Of a stretch of 64,000 nucleotides of DNA, positions 7,584-16,535 are shown in pieces. The notes under the pieces were generated by a model. The model saw only the letters and a list, made by a program, of their open reading frames with translations, was not told the origin of the DNA and did not search any database. Origin of the DNA: Halogeometricum pallidum JCM 14848 (GTDB lineage Archaea; Halobacteriota; Halobacteria; Halobacteriales; Haloferacaceae); contig NZ_AOIV01000011.1 of the NCBI RefSeq assembly GCF_000337095.1, positions 170,764-234,763 on the forward strand, given 5' to 3'. A program made the translations under genes and the position numbers. How positions within the stretch are numbered: position 1 is the first letter of the stretch; every line of letters starts with the position of its first letter.

Positions 7584-8828
7584 TCAGTCGTACAGCGGGT
7601 GCCGCGCCGCGAGGTCGTCGACGCGGTCGCTCACGTCGGCGACGGTGTCCTCCGTCGGTGACTCGACGATCTCGGAGACGATGTCGGCCACCTCTCGGCA
7701 GGCGTCCTCGTCGAACCCGCGGGTCGTCAGGGCCGGCGTCCCCGCCCGGATTCCCGACGGGTTGAACGCCGACCGCGTCTCTCCGGGGACGGTGTTCGCG
7801 TTCAAGACGATCCCTGCCTCCTCCAGCGCGGACTCGACTTCCTTCCCCGTCGTGTCGGGATGCGACGGTCGGAGGTCCGCGAGGACGAGGTGATTGTCGG
7901 TGCCGCCGGAGACCAGACTGAGCCCGCGTTCCTGCAGTCGTTCGCCGAACGCCTTCGCGTTGTCGACGGTCTGTTGAGCGTACCGTTCGAACGCCGGATC
8001 CAACGCCTCGCCGAATCCGACGGCCTTGCCGGCGACGTTGTGCATTGCCGGTCCCCCCTGGGTGCCGGGGAAGACGGTCTTGTCGACGGCGTCGGCGTGC
8101 TCCTCGGAGGTCATGATGATCCCGCCGCGGCCGGAACGAATGGTCTTGTGCGTCGACCCCGTCACGAAGTCGGCGACGCCCACCGGGGACTCGTGCACGC
8201 CGGCGGCGACGAGCCCGGTGATGTGCGCGATGTCCGCGAGGTGGTACGCCCCGACGGCTTCGGCGGCCGCCTGGACCCGCTCGAAGTCGACTTCGCGGGG
8301 GTACGCCGAGTACCCCGAGACGATTACGTCCGGGTCGAACGACTCGGCGGTCTCTCGAAGCCCCTCGTAGTCGACGTATCCCGTCTCGGGGTCGACCTCG
8401 TACTGCTCGACTTCGTACACCTGACCGGCGAAGTTCGCGGGATGGCCGTGGCTCAGATGGCCGCCGTGCGTCAGGTCGAGCGAGAGAATCTTGTCGCCCG
8501 GGTCCAGCACGGCCAAGTAGACGGCCATGTTCGCCTGCGACCCGGAGTGAGGTTGGACGTTCACGTGCTCGGCGCCCCACAACTCCTTCGCGCGGTCGAT
8601 CGCCAACTGCTCGATGCCGTCGGCGACCTCGCAACCGCCGTAGTAGCGCTCACCCGGATACCCCTCGGCGTAGTTGTTAGTTAGCTCGGAGCTCTGCGCT
8701 TTCATCACGGCTTCCGAGACGTGGTTCTCGCTGGCGATCATCGCCAGCGTGTCGTTCTGTCTGGCTCGTTCCTGTTCGAGCAGTTCGGCGGCGGTCGAAT
8801 CCGTCTCGCGGACGGTGTCGTACGACAT
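7584..8828 (-). CDS. glyA: Serine hydroxymethyltransferase
   Basis: 414 residues from the ATG at 8828 (MSYDTVRETDS); the in-frame extension upstream is rejected. The PLP-lysine segment is GSTHKTIRSGRGG. Other hallmarks are MIASENHVSEAV, TNNYAEGYPGERYYGG, HVNVQPHSGSQANMAVY and LSHGH. The enzyme interconverts glycine plus 5,10-methylene-THF with serine plus THF. In this island it joins the glycine made by sarcosine oxidation to the one-carbon pool and feeds serine to the ammonia-lyase at 19187. MetF lies 149 nt upstream on the same strand, so the two may be co-transcribed. Confidence 0.97.
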   Translation of the reverse strand: MSYDTVRETDSTAAELLEQERARQNDTLAMIASENHVSEAVMKAQSSELTNNYAEGYPGERYYGGCEVADGIEQLAIDRAKELWGAEHVNVQPHSGSQANMAVYLAVLDPGDKILSLDLTHGGHLSHGHPANFAGQVYEVEQYEVDPETGYVDYEGLRETAESFDPDVIVSGYSAYPREVDFERVQAAAEAVGAYHLADIAHITGLVAAGVHESPVGVADFVTGSTHKTIRSGRGGIIMTSEEHADAVDKTVFPGTQGGPAMHNVAGKAVGFGEALDPAFERYAQQTVDNAKAFGERLQERGLSLVSGGTDNHLVLADLRPSHPDTTGKEVESALEEAGIVLNANTVPGETRSAFNPSGIRAGTPALTTRGFDEDACREVADIVSEIVESPTEDTVADVSDRVDDLAARHPLYD

Positions 8829-8977
8829 GCGTAGGTCTCGGAACCGGGTCCTAATAGTCTGCCCGCCGACATGACGTGACGGACAGTCGACCGGTCGTGT
8901 TTGAACCGCGCGAACGAAGAGGAAACACAGTCGTCGACGGTGGCCTGTCACTCCGCGGTTCGAGGGCGCGAGGAGCG

Positions 8978-9844
8978 CTACCGTTCGAGGCGTTCGAGCC
9001 GCCAGGACTCGAGGTCCGCCGTCTGATTGAACGCGTAGATGTGGACGCCGCGGATGTTGTACGCCTCGTTGGGAACGTAGGGTGCGAGACCATCGATCAG
9101 CTTGTCCGGCTTGTACGTTCCCCGGGAGCCGATGAGCTGGCGGATGAACCCGAAAATTCCGGTCGTCTTCTTCAGGAACTGGATCGAGTCACCGACGCCG
9201 ACCTTCTGTGATATCTCGAGCAATCGCTTGTATTTCATCACGCCCGGGATGCCGACCGCGACCGGGAGGTCGACCCCGCGGTCGCGTACCTCCGAGATCC
9301 ACTCGAGCACCGTCTCGGGGTCGTAGCAGAGCTGCGTGACGATGTAGGTCGCGTAGGGTTCCTTGCGCGCCATCGACTCCCAGAGCGTCTCGTCGTCCAA
9401 GAAGGCGTGGCCCTCGGGGTACCCCGTGATACCGACCTCCTCGAACTCGTACTCGGTCCGGTCGAGCGCCGTGAGGAGGTCGTACGCCGACTCGAACTCG
9501 CCGGCCGGTTCCTCGCGGTCGCCGCCGGGAACGAAGATGTCCGTAACGCCCGCCTCGGTGAGCCGGCGGGCGATCTCCTCCAGATGCTCCTGGTCCTCCA
9601 CGTAACGGGCGGCGACGTGCGGAACGGCCTCGTACCCCCGTTCGACCGCCATCTCGGTTTTCTCGACGGTGCGGTCGATGCCGAGTTGGGGGGACGTGGT
9701 GATGGCGATCGTCGCTCCCTCCGGAAGATGGGTTATCTCCTCGTCGAAGCTCTCGAACGGCATGAGTTCGAAGCGGGTGTTCCCGAGGAGGGTCTCAACG
9801 TTGTCTATGTCGTCGATCGTTTTCGACTCGGATTGCAAAGACAT
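8978..9844 (-). CDS. metF: Methylenetetrahydrofolate reductase
   Basis: 288 residues from ATG 9844 (MSLQSESKTIDDIDN); an upstream ATG at 9904 would add an atypical tail. It matches the MetF TIM-barrel FAD family: FELMPFESFDEEITHLP, AVPHVAARYVEDQEHLEE, DIFVPGGDREEP, GITGYPEGHAFLDD and VAVGIPGVMKYKRLLEIS. The C-terminus (about residues 230-288) is divergent. It interconverts methylene-THF and methyl-THF. Next to a methyl-transferring DmdA-like enzyme it probably runs as an oxidase of methyl-THF, as in DMSP and betaine degraders; that direction is inferred. Confidence 0.92.
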   Translation of the reverse strand: MSLQSESKTIDDIDNVETLLGNTRFELMPFESFDEEITHLPEGATIAITTSPQLGIDRTVEKTEMAVERGYEAVPHVAARYVEDQEHLEEIARRLTEAGVTDIFVPGGDREEPAGEFESAYDLLTALDRTEYEFEEVGITGYPEGHAFLDDETLWESMARKEPYATYIVTQLCYDPETVLEWISEVRDRGVDLPVAVGIPGVMKYKRLLEISQKVGVGDSIQFLKKTTGIFGFIRQLIGSRGTYKPDKLIDGLAPYVPNEAYNIRGVHIYAFNQTADLESWRLERLER

Positions 9845-9998
9845 TGCTTGTGCCAAGGATTCGTATGGAATTACTTCCCTTTGAGGGTGACTCACAGCAC
9901 CCATTTAAGTTACACCGACAACGCCGAGCGAGTGAGCGTGCGAGTTCGGGGCGTCGGGGCACAAACCGCAGTCGGTCTCGACCGAGGCCAAGGCCGGC

Positions 9999-11216
9999 CT
10001 ACGCGCTCCCCGTGCTCCGGCGGATTCGCTCGGCGACGTCGTCGTGCGATAGCTCCTGTTTTCCCCCCGGGAGCCGTCTGGGGACGAAGTCGAGCAGGTT
10101 CAGTTGCCGCAGGAGCTCCCGCGCGTCCTCCTGTTCGAGGTCGAGTCGCCGTGCAAACCCGTACAGGGTCACCGAGGTGACGACCGCGTCGACTACGTCC
10201 GGGATCTGAACTCTGTTCGGCAGTCCGATACCGTCGGTGACGAGTTTCTCTGCGCCGACCGTATCGGGGGACGGTTCGGGAGACGGCTCGGGCGTCGGTT
10301 CGGACGGAGAATCGTCCTCCGATTCTCGTCGTTCGTCGGGGTCCGTCTCTGACGAGTCGGCGTCCGCGCCGTGCGCTGTGGACGAATCAGTGTCGGGCTT
10401 CCGGCCGCTTGGCTCGCCGGCATCGGGTTTTTCGAGCCGAGGCTCCTCGCTCTCCGGCTCCCGGGTCTGGGGGGCCGTGTCGTAGGAGGTCGGGGTGTGA
10501 ACACCGGCCTCGATCATGTAGCGCCTGACAGTCTCAGAGGAGACGTCCATCTCGATTAGCCGGGTCATCTCCGTGAACGTCTCACAGCGCTCGTAGAGCT
10601 GCTCTAGGTAGTCGATATCCTCGTACGGCGGGACCGACTCGTCCCGAACCGCCGCGAGCCCCTCGGTCACGGACGACGACGGCGTCGGTTCCCCACCGGC
10701 GCACCCGGCCGTCTCAGGTCGGTCTCCGTCCGTCTCGTCGCCACCGTCGAACGCCTCGACGCCGTTCTCGGTCGGCTTCTCGTCACCATCCGAACCCTCC
10801 CCCGCCGCTAACAGAGCCTCGTCCGTGTCGGCGTCGTCCGCCGTGGTCACCTCCGAAGCATCGCTCGGCGCTCCGATAACGACCTCTACGGTGAGCACGA
10901 GTTCGCCGTCGTCGGTGCTCGACGCCCCCCGAACTTCGGCGTTGACGGACGCTTCGGACCGCTCCATGACGTCGATGAGGTGCGATGCGGAGAACGAAAC
11001 CTCGACGCCACCCTCGTCGTTGACCGACGCTGACTCGGCGACGAGCGTCGGTTCGCGTCCAGTGTCCGAGCCGGGAACTGCAGCCGAAACGGTGATCATC
11101 GCCCGAACCGCCTGGTTATCGTCCGTCGTCACCTCGACCGCTCGTACTGACCCTCCTTCCGACTCGTACTGCTCGACAATTTGAGAGAGGAGGTCGAAGC
11201 AGGTTCCGAGTGACAT
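9999..11216 (-). CDS. Haloarchaeal protein with two HTH-like segments and a long acidic linker
   Basis: 405 residues. The first ~120 residues form a compact domain of unknown type (MSLGTCFDLLSQIVEQYESE; LIDVMERSEASVNAEVRG). An acidic Ser/Glu/Asp-rich linker follows. The segment DYLEQLYERCETFTEMTRLI with VSSETVRRYMIEAGV looks like a winged HTH. A second low-complexity linker contains PSEPTPEPSPEPSPDT. The C-terminus (VTLYGFARRLDLEQEDAREL, LLRQLNLLDFVPRRL) looks like a second HTH. A DNA-binding regulator of the surrounding genes is plausible. I do not recognise a named family. Confidence 0.75.
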   Translation of the reverse strand: MSLGTCFDLLSQIVEQYESEGGSVRAVEVTTDDNQAVRAMITVSAAVPGSDTGREPTLVAESASVNDEGGVEVSFSASHLIDVMERSEASVNAEVRGASSTDDGELVLTVEVVIGAPSDASEVTTADDADTDEALLAAGEGSDGDEKPTENGVEAFDGGDETDGDRPETAGCAGGEPTPSSSVTEGLAAVRDESVPPYEDIDYLEQLYERCETFTEMTRLIEMDVSSETVRRYMIEAGVHTPTSYDTAPQTREPESEEPRLEKPDAGEPSGRKPDTDSSTAHGADADSSETDPDERRESEDDSPSEPTPEPSPEPSPDTVGAEKLVTDGIGLPNRVQIPDVVDAVVTSVTLYGFARRLDLEQEDARELLRQLNLLDFVPRRLPGGKQELSHDDVAERIRRSTGSA

Positions 11217-11831
11217 GCGTTGCTAGGTCGTAACACACTATCAAGCATAATCGTACGTGGGGAATAGCTCACCCTTTTAATAGCTCGTCTAAGGAGAGAA
11301 TCTCGCCGCGTATCGCGGGAGCGAATCCGACACTACTCGTGGACCCACTGACGCCCCTCAGGCAGTTCCATACTAATTCGCTCGCTTCGGTCAGCGTTGC
11401 TTCCATCGGAGATTAGCGACAGGTCGGGAGGACCGAGGCTCACCCGGGTCTACATCCGGAGAAGACGAGTTCAGACACGGCACGAAGAACGACAGGATTC
11501 GCCTCTCGAAAGGTCGAAACCCGAGAGAACACTGGTCGAACATCGTCACTGCGAAATCAAAACTCGACCAGACGTAGATGGAGAGAACGTCCGCCGAGTC
11601 CGAGCCATCGATGACGAAACCACCGGCATCGACCTCGTCATCTCGAACCGCGCCGTTATCTCCCGCCTCGCGGACCACGAGTTGTATCCGAGGAGCGCGC
11701 TGAGACCGCAGAACGGAACTTCGTCACGGAGATTACGGAGTACAACCTCCCCTCGATACACCTTCCGGTCGAGGAAGCGCGTCATCCGAGTCTCCCCTTC
11801 GGAACCCTCGCCCGTGAGAGTGTAGAGGACG
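11217..11831. pseudogene. Non-coding stretch with a possible decayed regulator fragment
   Basis: About 0.6 kb without an intact gene. On the plus strand near 11590-11690 the reading GIDLVISNRAVISRLADHE resembles the middle (FilR1-like) domain of haloarchaeal HTH regulators. A different frame near 11728-11815 gives FVTEITEYNLPSIHLPVEEA and LPFGTLARESV, which would continue such a domain after a frameshift. This may be an eroded regulator; the match is by eye only. Confidence 0.3.
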
Positions 11832-14234
11832 TCAACGGTCCACGCCGTTGACCTCGCGTTGTGTTCGGACCGCAGCGGCGTTCTCCGCGACGTCGTGAGC
11901 GCGAACGATGTCCGCTCCTCGCTCGGCCGCTATCGTCGTGGTCGCTATCGTCGGTGGGAGCCGCTCGGTGGAACTGCAGTCGACGCGCTCGAACATGGAC
12001 TTTCGCGAATGGCCGACCAGAACGGGGCACCCGAGAGCGCGTAGCTCCCCCAACCGATCGATCAGCTCGAAACATTCTGCGGCGGATTTCCCGAAGCCTA
12101 ACCCGGGGTCGACGATGATCTGATCGCGACTAAGTCCCGCCTTTTCGGCGAGCAACACTCGTTCGTTGAGCTCTCGGGTGACGTCTTCGACGACATCGTC
12201 GTACGCTACGGTCTGGTTCGGATTCACGGGGGCGTCGACGCTGTGCGTGATGATGATCGGCGCGTCGTGATCGGCGGCGACGAACCGCATGCCCGGATCC
12301 GCCAGCCCGGAGACGTCGTTGATCATGTCCGCACCCGCATCTAAGGCAGCGTCTGCGACGGCGGCCCGCCTCGTATCGACGGAGATTGGCACCTCCACGT
12401 CCGAAATACGCTCGATGACCGGGACGACGCGTTCGATTTCCTCTTCGACGGTGATTGGCTCGGCCCCGGGTCGAGTGCTCTCGCCGCCAACATCGACGAT
12501 GTCTGCACCCGAAGAAACCATATCGTGGACTCGCCGAACAGCGTCTTCGACGCCGGTGTACCGACCGCCGTCGTAGAAACTGTCCGGAGTCGCGTTCAGA
12601 ATGCCCATGACTGCCGTATCGGCGTCCCACGGGCGTCCGTCCGCCCCTTCTCCACCGTCGATGACTTCTCTCAACCGGTCCGACGTATGTGAAAGCCCCA
12701 GATCGCCGCTACGCACCTCGTCGGCCAGACGCTCGTACTGGGCGGTGGTTCCGGACAGGACGGTGGGGACGTGTCTGCCGGGAGAATCGGTCTTCGGGAG
12801 GACGCACGTTCCACCGATCCGTTTCATCAGCCGCTGTAGATACTCCGCTTGTTCGTCATACAGCCAGGTCTTGAACGTGTGCGTAGTGATGTCTCCGGTG
12901 AACTCCTCGGAGAGAGACGCCCCTGTGAGAACGGAGCGTGCAGCGTCGAGCGTCTCCACCCGCTTCGGGATCTGAAGCCGCGTCCAGCGATTGCGCGCTT
13001 CGGCGACGACGTACAGCGAACCCGTGATTAACACGCAATCGTCCTCGTCCGCCGCGTCGAGTGCCCGCTCGACAGCCGTCTGAACTGTTCGGTCCCGTGC
13101 GGTTTCGGCCGAACGCGACGCGAACGCGTCCGAGAGTGCGTCGAAGGAGGCGGCCCGACTTACGTCCGGCCGACAGAAGCGAATCACGTCCGCTTCGGGA
13201 AGTGCTTCTGCCATCTCTGCGTGGTCTTTTTCCTTCATAGCTCCGAAGACGAGGTGCGCCTCGTCGAACTCGTATCGGTCGAGGAGATCCGCGACGGTTC
13301 GACACGCGGCCGGGTTGTGGGCACCATCGAGGACCACGAGCGGGTCAGTAGACATTATCTCGAACCGACCCGGCCAGTGAGTGCTGCGAAGACCGCGCTC
13401 GATAACCGGAGTACCGACGTCCGATACCCGCCGGGCGAGAGTCGCCGCGACTCCGGCATTCGTCGCTTGGTGCTTGCCGAGCAACGGAAGGTTCGCGGTG
13501 ACGTCCCAGTCTGAGCCGGCGATGGAGACGGACGATTCGATCCGCGAGGACATCTCCCCCTCTCGAGCGACGACATCAGCGTCCGTCTCGCCCACTGTGA
13601 CAACCTCCGTTTCCGATCGGATCGCTTCGAGCGCTTCACCGTCCGCACTAGTCACGAGTGGTTTCCCATCCGGTGCGACCTGTGCCTTGTCTCGAGCGAT
13701 TTCCTGAACGGTCTCACCGAGGATGTCGGTGTGCTCCAGACTCACGCTCGTGACCGCACTCGCCACCGGGTCTACCACGCTCGTCGCATCGTACCGACCT
13801 CCGATACCCACCTCTAGAACCGCCACGTCGACATCTTCGTTTCCGAAGTACTGGAGTGCGAGTACGGTGAGCACCTCGAAGTACGTGGGACAGTCGCCTT
13901 CGTCGCGTAGACGAGAGATAGCCGGTTTGATCTCCTCGACGAACGACTCGACGCGGTCTTTCGGTACTTTCCGCCCGTTGATCCGAACGCGTTCGCGGAC
14001 GTCGTTCAGGTCTGGCGAGGTGTAGAGTCCGACGTCCAGACCCGCCTCTCGAAGTATGCGTTCGAGCATCACCGCCGTGCTTCCTTTTCCGTTCGACCCC
14101 GCTATCTGGACGTGGTCGACCCGTTCGTGAGGATCATCGAGAGCAGACAGCATTCTGGCGGTTGTCTCCGTTCCGAGTTTCGGACTGGAGCAGTCCAGAT
14201 TTTCTAGATAGTCGACCGCCTCGTGGTACTCCAT
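11832..14234 (-). CDS. folCP: FolC-FolP fusion: dihydrofolate/folylpolyglutamate synthase plus dihydropteroate synthase
   Basis: 800 residues. Residues ~1-420 are a Mur-ligase-like FolC with P-loop AGSNGKGS (45-52), YTSPDLNDVRERVRING and the VLDGAHNPAA motif. A ~110-residue linker follows. From about residue 530 a dihydropteroate synthase TIM barrel has MGILNATPDSFYDGG, IVDVGGESTRPGAE, VDTRRAAVADAALDAG, MINDVSG and VGHSRKSMF. The protein makes dihydropteroate from pABA and the pterin, then adds glutamate. This fusion is known from haloarchaea. Its place among PabAB, FolE and FolD makes the island partly self-sufficient for folate. Confidence 0.95.
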   Translation of the reverse strand: MEYHEAVDYLENLDCSSPKLGTETTARMLSALDDPHERVDHVQIAGSNGKGSTAVMLERILREAGLDVGLYTSPDLNDVRERVRINGRKVPKDRVESFVEEIKPAISRLRDEGDCPTYFEVLTVLALQYFGNEDVDVAVLEVGIGGRYDATSVVDPVASAVTSVSLEHTDILGETVQEIARDKAQVAPDGKPLVTSADGEALEAIRSETEVVTVGETDADVVAREGEMSSRIESSVSIAGSDWDVTANLPLLGKHQATNAGVAATLARRVSDVGTPVIERGLRSTHWPGRFEIMSTDPLVVLDGAHNPAACRTVADLLDRYEFDEAHLVFGAMKEKDHAEMAEALPEADVIRFCRPDVSRAASFDALSDAFASRSAETARDRTVQTAVERALDAADEDDCVLITGSLYVVAEARNRWTRLQIPKRVETLDAARSVLTGASLSEEFTGDITTHTFKTWLYDEQAEYLQRLMKRIGGTCVLPKTDSPGRHVPTVLSGTTAQYERLADEVRSGDLGLSHTSDRLREVIDGGEGADGRPWDADTAVMGILNATPDSFYDGGRYTGVEDAVRRVHDMVSSGADIVDVGGESTRPGAEPITVEEEIERVVPVIERISDVEVPISVDTRRAAVADAALDAGADMINDVSGLADPGMRFVAADHDAPIIITHSVDAPVNPNQTVAYDDVVEDVTRELNERVLLAEKAGLSRDQIIVDPGLGFGKSAAECFELIDRLGELRALGCPVLVGHSRKSMFERVDCSSTERLPPTIATTTIAAERGADIVRAHDVAENAAAVRTQREVNGVDR

Positions 14235-14847
14235 ACCAAATAGGGATGCTGTCCCTGTATTAATTTGTTGCCACCCTGTTAGCTGGATGAAAGCATACCG
14301 GAAGACGCCGCGACGAAACCGTTCACTCGACGCCCAATCGCCTCTAACTCACTCCACAATGACGCGATGTACTTCGTATCTCACCATCCTGTCTACGGAT
14401 AGTCTCGCCGGCACGAGGTCGCTTTCCGCTTCCTTAGCATACGACGCCAGAGTTTGGGATTTCCGTCAGGGCGGTCGATTCGACGACGAACCTGCGACCG
14501 CCGCCGAATACGTGCGGAGTGCGTGAATCGGTTCGGGGCACGTCGTCCGGGCGATCGGCCGTCTGTCGCACCGCTACGAAGGGTGCGTCGCACTGTCCGG
14601 CATCTCGTATGTATCAGCTCCGTTATGTACTGTGGCTACGAAGCACAACGTATTCCAGTTCTAGCAGGAGAAACAAGGTTAATTACCGGAGAAGCAGAAA
14701 TCTGGCTTGAATGCCCAACATTGAGACTCGGAGGTCCGTGTCGATGGACCACGATCCGCTGCACGGTGAGCGTACGGATTCCCCCTCCGACAGATCGATC
14801 CCTCGGAGGAGTGAAACGGATGATAGCGGTTGTCGGAGGGACCCGGT
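14235..14847. other. Intergenic region of about 0.6 kb before purU
   Basis: No gene I can support. A 79-codon plus-strand frame from 14287 has an un-haloarchaeal basic composition and is probably chance. AT-rich GGTTAATTACC near 14680 could be a distal promoter for the deformylase gene. The TTG at 14830 in frame with purU is not needed, because an ATG follows at 14848. Confidence 0.5.
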
Positions 14848-15822
14848 ATGAGTCGTGAGTGGACCGAGATAACCGTCATCGGGGAGGACGACACTGGCCT
14901 CATCGCCGAAGTAACCTCCTTCCTGTTCAAGCGCAACGTCAATATCCTCGACATCGACCAAGCCGTCCGAGAGGGTACGTTCCGGATGATGATGCAGGTC
15001 GATACGTCGGAGATGGTCACTGCTCAACCGAAGTTCCGAGAGGACCTCGAAGACCTCGGCGACGACTTCGGAGTCGAGATGCAGATAGAGTTCCCCTCCG
15101 ACAGTCAGAACCAGTCTATCGCTGTACTCGTTACCAAGGAGAGCCACTGTCTCGAAAGGCTGCTCGAGGCCCAGAACAACGGTGAACTCGGTGCGGATAT
15201 CGAGGTGGTTATCGGTAATCACGACCATCTTCAACCGCTCGCGGAGGAGTACGACGTTCCCTTCCACGACGTCGGCGACGAAAAAGGGACTCCCGACGAA
15301 GAGAGACTGCTCGACCTGCTCGGCGAATACGGCGTCGACGTGATCGCGCTGGCGCGCTTTATCCGCATTCTCTCGCCCGAGGTCGTCTTCCGCTATGAGA
15401 CCCAGATAATCAACGTTCACCCGAGCCTGCTCCCCGCGTTCCCCGGCGCCGCCGCGTACAGACAGGCTCTCGAAGAGGGTGCTCGTATCGCCGGTGTCAC
15501 CGCCCATTACGTGACGACGGACCTCGACCAAGGGCCGATCATCACGCAACGCGCGTTCAACGTCCCGTCGAACGCCACGGAGGAAGATATGAAGCGGCTC
15601 GGGCAACCGCTCGAAGCCGAGGCGCTCCTCGAGGCGATCAAGCTCCATCTGAACGACGAACTCTCCGTACAGTTCGGCCGGACGGAGTTAGAAAACCCCG
15701 ACGAGACCGACGCGCAACTCGGCGCTCCCGACGAACTCAACCGGATCATCCCAGACGGACCGACCGATGGTTTCGACAAGGCGACCATCGACTTAGACGA
15801 GACGGCGACCGCGGACGACTGA
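14848..15822 (+). CDS. purU: Formyltetrahydrofolate deformylase
   Basis: 324 residues. Residues ~1-85 are an ACT regulatory domain (TEITVIGEDDTGLIAEVTSF; NILDIDQAVREGTFRMMM). The rest is a formyltransferase fold with VLVTKESHCLERLL, VIGNHDHLQPLAEEY, INVHPSLLPAFPGA and AGVTAHYVTTDLDQGPII, which hold the Asn/His/Asp catalytic set. PurU hydrolyses 10-formyl-THF to formate and THF. In a methyl-oxidising island it recycles THF after FolD has oxidised methylene-THF; the formate would go to a formate dehydrogenase not present in this window. Confidence 0.95.
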   Translation: MSREWTEITVIGEDDTGLIAEVTSFLFKRNVNILDIDQAVREGTFRMMMQVDTSEMVTAQPKFREDLEDLGDDFGVEMQIEFPSDSQNQSIAVLVTKESHCLERLLEAQNNGELGADIEVVIGNHDHLQPLAEEYDVPFHDVGDEKGTPDEERLLDLLGEYGVDVIALARFIRILSPEVVFRYETQIINVHPSLLPAFPGAAAYRQALEEGARIAGVTAHYVTTDLDQGPIITQRAFNVPSNATEEDMKRLGQPLEAEALLEAIKLHLNDELSVQFGRTELENPDETDAQLGAPDELNRIIPDGPTDGFDKATIDLDETATADD

Positions 15823-16535
15823 TTCCACGTACCGTAGAGCCACTTCATCAGTTCGGTCGCGACGGTGAGCGCTCCTCTCGCGCGTCCGCCACGCTCGAGT
15901 TCTCGTGTTCGTGGTTGATTCCATCGCAGTGTTCTTCGGCCAGTTCGCGGTACGCACACGGAGCCGAGGACGGACACCGGCGCCGACTTTGCATCCGGCG
16001 CCGGAGACGGCATCAACTCGACCGACGCGGCCGCCGTAGAGAGCCCCAGACTCGCTCAGTTCGAGGGTGACGAACTCGAACCACGCGGCCGGCGAGGCGC
16101 TCGCGGGCGGTGCGAACGAACGCTCGGATTCGTTCCGGTTCGGAGACTCACGTGCGCTGAAACCGGCACGCGAAGTCCCGCGCTCGGCTCGTCACCCCTG
16201 AGACGGTCTCCCGCGACGCGGCCGTATGCGCTGCCGACGAATCCGGAGTCACGGTCGAGATTTCGGGAAGGGTGGAGACACGTCGATACCGCCGCTTAGG
16301 TGCCACCTTTCGGTTCGTGACCGGTGACCGACGTGCGACCGCCGCTCTGTCGAAACATCACACATCCGTCAGTTTGTGGTTGGTCGTCCGCTGCAGCCGC
16401 GAATGAGATGTTCACAAGTAACGAATCAGGGCGATATCGGTGATAGAGGCACTCTACTAACCGGTCTGTGGCAAGAGGTTGTAGAGGGCACCGGTGTATT
16501 TAACATACTGACGGAAAGAACCGGCTGTAATAGAG
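15823..16535. other. Intergenic region of about 0.7 kb, possible minus-strand gene remnant, promoter at right
   Basis: No intact gene. On the minus strand around 15847-16000 an open stretch reads CPSSAPCAYRELAEEHCDGI and stops; near 16060-16110 WFEFVTLELSESGALYGGRV appears in another frame. These look like pieces of one lost coding region. At 16497-16504 TATTTAAC, 32-39 nt before the next ATG, is a TATA-box candidate. Confidence 0.4.

Noticed and set aside
14287-14526. 79-codon ORF before purU
   Set aside because: Basic composition and no similarity; kept as intergenic.
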